DNA of 41,486 nucleotides from the NCBI GenBank assembly GCA_035454885.1, contig DATIGE010000045.1, forward strand, positions 1 to 41,486, given 5' to 3'. A program made the position numbers and the translations under genes. The stretch comes from a bacterium (lineage in GTDB: Bacteria > UBA10199 > JACPAL01 > GCA-016699445). This document shows positions 38,812 to 41,486 of the stretch, piece after piece. The first letter of the stretch is position 1, and each line of letters begins with the position of its first letter. The notes beneath the pieces are model-generated. The model saw only the letters and a program-made list of their open reading frames with translations. It had not been told where the DNA came from and searched no databases.

Positions 38812-39468
38812 TTAGTCCATCGACTGCGCGAGTTTTTCGACCTTTTCGAACATCTGGGGAATCGTCTGCGTGGCGCCCATCCGCGTCACCCACTCGGGGA
38901 CGTTGCCGCCTGGGTCCGCCTGGTCATCGTAGCGGCTGACGGTCTCCTCCGGATTCACGCCGGGGACGAACGTCCAGCAGCCCTGGGCCGACTCGATGTT
39001 ACCCGTGACGAGTTCCCAGCATCTCTTGTACTTGTGTTCGGCCGCCTTGGTTTCGTCCTGGACGGTCCGGATCACGTACCAGCGGTTCTCGACGGGAAAC
39101 GGCGTGTTGAGAACCATGAAGACGAGCCCGCCCCACTTTTGACCTTCCCGCCTCGGAACGGCGACCTTGTATTTCTTCGCCACGGCGCGGAGCTTGTTCG
39201 CGTTCCTCGTCCCCGCGTTTTTCAGGCCCTCGACGCCCTTCTCCGTGATGAAGAAACTCTCCAGGACGTGGGGCATGAAGGTCGCGTAATCGTTGAACCG
39301 GATGATCTGGGACCAGATCTTTTCCGGGGAGGCGCGGAGAACGCCCTCCGCGATCACCTGCGACGGGCCATCGGAACGGATATCGTGCGTGACCTTGACG
39401 GGCGAGGCGTCCACGGCCGATGCACCCATCACGAAGAGCACCGCGAGGAGTCCTGTTTCTGTTCTCAT
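38812..39468 (-). CDS. Exported SRPBCC/START-like lipid-binding protein
   Basis: 218 residues. Signal peptide 1-21 (…GASAVDA-SP). A helix-grip fold typical of SRPBCC: EGVLRASPEKIWSQIIRFNDYATFMPHVLESFFITEKG, then antiparallel strands and a C-terminal helix (MGATQTIPQMFEKVEKLAQSMD). Such proteins bind hydrophobic ligands; the ligand is unknown. The ATG overlaps the stop of the upstream TetR gene (ATGA, 39465-39468), with GGAGG within that gene's end. The carboxylase gene follows after 10 bases. A three-gene operon is therefore very likely. Confidence 0.85.
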   Translation of the reverse strand: MRTETGLLAVLFVMGASAVDASPVKVTHDIRSDGPSQVIAEGVLRASPEKIWSQIIRFNDYATFMPHVLESFFITEKGVEGLKNAGTRNANKLRAVAKKYKVAVPRREGQKWGGLVFMVLNTPFPVENRWYVIRTVQDETKAAEHKYKRCWELVTGNIESAQGCWTFVPGVNPEETVSRYDDQADPGGNVPEWVTRMGATQTIPQMFEKVEKLAQSMD

Positions 39469-40100
39469 AGAACCTCCAATCCTAACGTCGAGAGGACCGA
39501 ATCGATGAACTGCCTTCGAAATCTCTGGGCTATCTTTTTATTCAGGATCGTGTCGCCCATGCAGGCCTTCTGGGCCGCAAAGTCCGCGAAGGGAACCAGG
39601 AGCGAACCGTACATGGAGAGCAGCATCGCCTCCGGATCGATCTTGCGGATCTTCTTCTCCCTCATGAGCGACTTCATTTGTTCCGAGACCTGGCGAACGA
39701 TCGGCAAGATGTACCGGTCGCGCAACTCGGCGATGAAAGTCGGCTTTTCGAGGTCGCCGTAAAGAAGGATCCGCGCGTATTCGGCGTTCTCGATGAAAAA
39801 GTCGTGAAACCGGCCGAGATGCGTCTCGATGTTTTCTTTCAAATGGGCCGCCGGATTATCGAAGATCCGGGCGACCAGGCCCATCAATTCTTCGATCACC
39901 CGCTGATACACGGCCTTGAGGAGGTCTTCCTTCCCGCCCCAGTGATAGTGCAGGCCGGCGATATTGACCCCCGCCAGGTCCGCGATCTCGCGGGTGGTCG
40001 TGCCGTTGATCCCCTTTTGGGAGAAGAGGGTCGTCGCGGCCCGGAGGATGGCCTCGGAGGTGTCGGGGCTCGGATTCTTGGCGGCCTTGGATTCATTCAT
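39465..40100 (-). CDS. TetR-family transcriptional regulator
   Basis: 211 residues. The N-terminal helix-turn-helix (about 14-60) reads AILRAATTLFSQKGINGTTTREIADLAGVNIAGLHYHWGGKEDLLKAVY, the standard TetR pattern; the C-terminal ligand domain is diverse. It heads an operon with an SRPBCC protein and the acyl-CoA carboxylase beta subunit, so an acyl-CoA or fatty acid inducer is plausible (inference). Its start codon lies at the edge of a 34-bp palindrome, a likely autoregulatory operator, and there is no Shine-Dalgarno. Confidence 0.92.
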   Translation of the reverse strand: MNESKAAKNPSPDTSEAILRAATTLFSQKGINGTTTREIADLAGVNIAGLHYHWGGKEDLLKAVYQRVIEELMGLVARIFDNPAAHLKENIETHLGRFHDFFIENAEYARILLYGDLEKPTFIAELRDRYILPIVRQVSEQMKSLMREKKIRKIDPEAMLLSMYGSLLVPFADFAAQKACMGDTILNKKIAQRFRRQFIDSVLSTLGLEVL

Positions 40101-40130
40101 ATGATGTAATCATTTGATTAAATCATATGA
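40097..40130. promoter_or_regulatory. 34-bp near-perfect palindrome, probable TetR operator
   Basis: The sequence equals its own reverse complement except at four of 34 positions. Outer arms are TCATATGAT and ATCATATGA; an inner dyad includes TAATCA…TGATTA. It overlaps the tetR start codon, and TTGACA (reverse strand, 40143-40138) lies seven bases outside it, so it occupies the promoter. Confidence 0.8.
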
Positions 40131-40139
40131 CTTACCATG

Positions 40140-41183
40140 TCAAGTTTCTTGTCGGGGGCGGAGGCGCGCATTCAGACGCCGAAAGCGGAGCCACGCTTGG
40201 AGGGCTATCCAAAGCATCCGGCCTTGCTTGACCCTTTGCCATGGGCTCAACCGGCGCCAGCGGTCCAAGACATCGCCGACCTCCTCGACGAACAAGCCCA
40301 GGGCCTCATTTCTTCCGGACGCCTCGAGTTCCAGGGCCATCACATCCCGAATCCGGCTGTCGAGGGGGGTTTCGGAATAGAACCGGGCCAGGGCTTGAAA
40401 ATAGCCCTCGAAGTGATGAATCGCCGCGCCGGAGCTTTGCCTGCGGACGGACTCGATCCGCACCCGGGCGTCCTCCAAGTCGCCTTGGGCCAGGGACTTT
40501 TTCAGGAGTTCCACCATCAAGCCCAAATGGGCCATGTTCGGGGGAAGGGGCGCTACGGGCTCCGGCGCCTCGAGCGTTTTTCGCCGGGCAATCTCCATCC
40601 CCACCTTGAGAGCCTCCGCCGCCCACGCTCCGGAGACGACCGCGTCCCCGTAGGTGTCGTAACCGGCCCGGACGAACCCCTTGGCCGCCGCCTCGATCTG
40701 CGGCCAGAGCTTCCGTTGCAGATCGTCCGATCGGTACAAAATCTCTTGCCAATGACCGGCGTACAACGGGGCGGCCTCCTCGATATATCGCGCGATCTCG
40801 CGATGACTTCGAACGCGCGTCATCCCGCCGGCACGATAGTCGATGATCGGTTCTTGAAAGGCAAAACTCCGGCCGACCGTCCCCAGAACCTCGCCGGCGG
40901 GCGCGCGAAAAGCCGGATCGATCGCCTCCCCCCGCAGGTCGCAGAGGGCTCCATAGCTGGCGGAGAGGCCCACCACGTAGGAGACGAGTTGAGAGGCGGC
41001 TGGGACGGGGCTTCCGATCATGGCCCCGTCATCGTCAAGCGCCCCGTTGAGTTGCGGCCTCTTCAACGCCGAGGGCCCTCCAGGCCCCCGGAAGCCCAGA
41101 AAGACACATTGATTACTGCTTGCCCCTTTCGCGCCAACTTTGGACAGTTTTTTGAGAATGATTACGTCGGGCAAATCACGCAA
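40140..41183 (-). CDS. Uncharacterised protein
   Basis: Up to 347 residues; not recognised. The longest reading begins at a TTG (41181-41183). An ATG at 41019-41021 (giving 293 residues, starting MIGSPVPAASQLVSYVVGL) is an alternative, and neither has a convincing ribosome site. The first 54 residues read less like protein than the rest. The remainder is helical with Trp-rich segments (APLYAGHWQEILYRSDDLQRKLWPQIEAAAKGFVRAGYDTYGDAVVSGAWAAEALKVGMEIA) and ends in a basic stretch WLRFRRLNARLRPRQET. No signal peptide or membrane segment is clear. Its stop codon overlaps the -35 region of tetR. Confidence 0.5.
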   Translation of the reverse strand: MRDLPDVIILKKLSKVGAKGASSNQCVFLGFRGPGGPSALKRPQLNGALDDDGAMIGSPVPAASQLVSYVVGLSASYGALCDLRGEAIDPAFRAPAGEVLGTVGRSFAFQEPIIDYRAGGMTRVRSHREIARYIEEAAPLYAGHWQEILYRSDDLQRKLWPQIEAAAKGFVRAGYDTYGDAVVSGAWAAEALKVGMEIARRKTLEAPEPVAPLPPNMAHLGLMVELLKKSLAQGDLEDARVRIESVRRQSSGAAIHHFEGYFQALARFYSETPLDSRIRDVMALELEASGRNEALGLFVEEVGDVLDRWRRLSPWQRVKQGRMLWIALQAWLRFRRLNARLRPRQET

Positions 41184-41432
41184 GCCCTTGAAGAAGCCAT
41201 CAGGAGGCTCTGTCCGCTGAAATTACCGCCGCAAGGCTGGAGCGCGTATTTCCTGGGGGAAGAAGATGATGACTTTCGTGTTGTTTGGTCTAGGACAACC
41301 CCATCCTCTTCGCGATGATCTCTTTCATCCCTTCCTATCCATTCTCACAAAACTCGCCGTCGACCACACGCGTGCAACAACTCTTGCTCCCTCGGGACGA
41401 TCGCTAACGACGCACAAGCAAGGAGAACTTCT
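41184..41432. other. Intergenic region with a possible decayed coding fragment
   Basis: 249 bp before the last gene. On the forward strand, 41140-41318 can be read as DYVGQITQALEEAIRRLCPLKLPPQGW SAYFLGEEDDDFRVVW in pieces, which looks protein-like, but there is no start with a ribosome site and the frame upstream is opposite another gene. It may be a remnant. Nothing else is visible. Confidence 0.3.
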
Positions 41433-41486
41433 ATGACCGTCACCTTCCCAACCCTTCTTCCCCAGGCGATCGCCCCTTCCCTCCAG
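41433..41486 (+). CDS. Start of an unidentified gene (cut by window end)
   Basis: An ATG with AAGGAGA seven bases upstream opens a frame that runs to the window edge, giving 18 residues (MTVTFPTLLPQAIAPSLQ). Too short to identify; the good ribosome site is the only support. Confidence 0.45.
   Translation, partial: MTVTFPTLLPQAIAPSLQ

Overview
The window is about 41.5 kb of GC-rich, gene-dense bacterial DNA. Eight encoded proteins carry, between them, CSLREA/choice-of-anchor beta-helix domains and myxococcal-type cysteine-rich repeats (DUF4215 / TIGR02232). Other genes resemble those of uncultured 'deltaproteobacterial' lineages (Myxococcota, Bdellovibrionota, UBA10199 and similar). The exact lineage is inference: there is no rRNA gene, and I see no tRNA, CRISPR array, insertion sequence or prophage.

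The metabolic core is a nearly complete ethylmalonyl-CoA (EMC) pathway for acetyl-CoA assimilation. It comprises 3-hydroxybutyryl-CoA dehydrogenase (27621-28481), crotonyl-CoA carboxylase/reductase (25362-26639), ethylmalonyl/methylmalonyl-CoA epimerase (3509-3925), ethylmalonyl-CoA mutase (23295-25250), a long-form methylsuccinyl-CoA dehydrogenase (11986-13638), mesaconyl-CoA hydratase (18359-19537) and a malyl/beta-methylmalyl-CoA lyase (7672-8661). Accessory steps are an acyl-CoA (propionyl-CoA) carboxylase beta subunit (37218-38801) and an ACT-domain malic enzyme cut by the left edge (1-1292). Not seen: thiolase, crotonase, carboxylase alpha subunit and classical methylmalonyl-CoA mutase.

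From 1.6 to 21.1 kb these enzyme genes alternate with six large exported proteins: 1603-3432, 4044-6263, 6276-7607, 13776-16115, 16348-18285 and 19544-21082. Five of the six end in the same short tail, Gly-Gly-Cys-Ser-Leu-Ile/Val plus 1-4 residues, with no membrane segment after it. This looks like an undescribed cysteine-containing C-terminal processing or anchoring signal. The sixth lacks it and ends in a basic tail.

Region by region. 1-8.7 kb: malic enzyme, divergent Cys-rich protein, epimerase, a two-gene beta-helix operon, and the lyase. 8.7-12 kb: a large unknown protein translationally coupled to a bile-acid/sodium symporter-family transporter, two perfect DnaA boxes, and a small acidic protein. 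12-21 kb: methylsuccinyl-CoA dehydrogenase, two beta-helix proteins, hydratase, and a reverse-strand beta-helix protein. 21-28.5 kb: two unknown proteins, ethylmalonyl-CoA mutase, crotonyl-CoA carboxylase/reductase, a reverse L,D-transpeptidase, and 3-hydroxybutyryl-CoA dehydrogenase. 28.5-33.8 kb: a tocopherol-cyclase-like protein, pyrE and a cupin, a radical SAM/DUF2344 protein, and a BKACE enzyme. 34-37.2 kb: a lipoprotein with propeller-like repeats and two small exported proteins. 37.2-40.1 kb: a TetR - SRPBCC - carboxylase operon behind a 34-bp palindrome. 40.1-41.5 kb: an unknown protein and the start of another gene.

Small repeats and sites include a family of 20-25 bp palindromes (GGGGCGA...TCGCCCC) with compensatory stem changes; one copy lies in frame inside the radical SAM gene. 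Several dyads sit over start regions, and there is a shared GGTGTAAA element upstream of three exported-protein genes. All functional assignments come from motif reading and memory of the families; no search was run.
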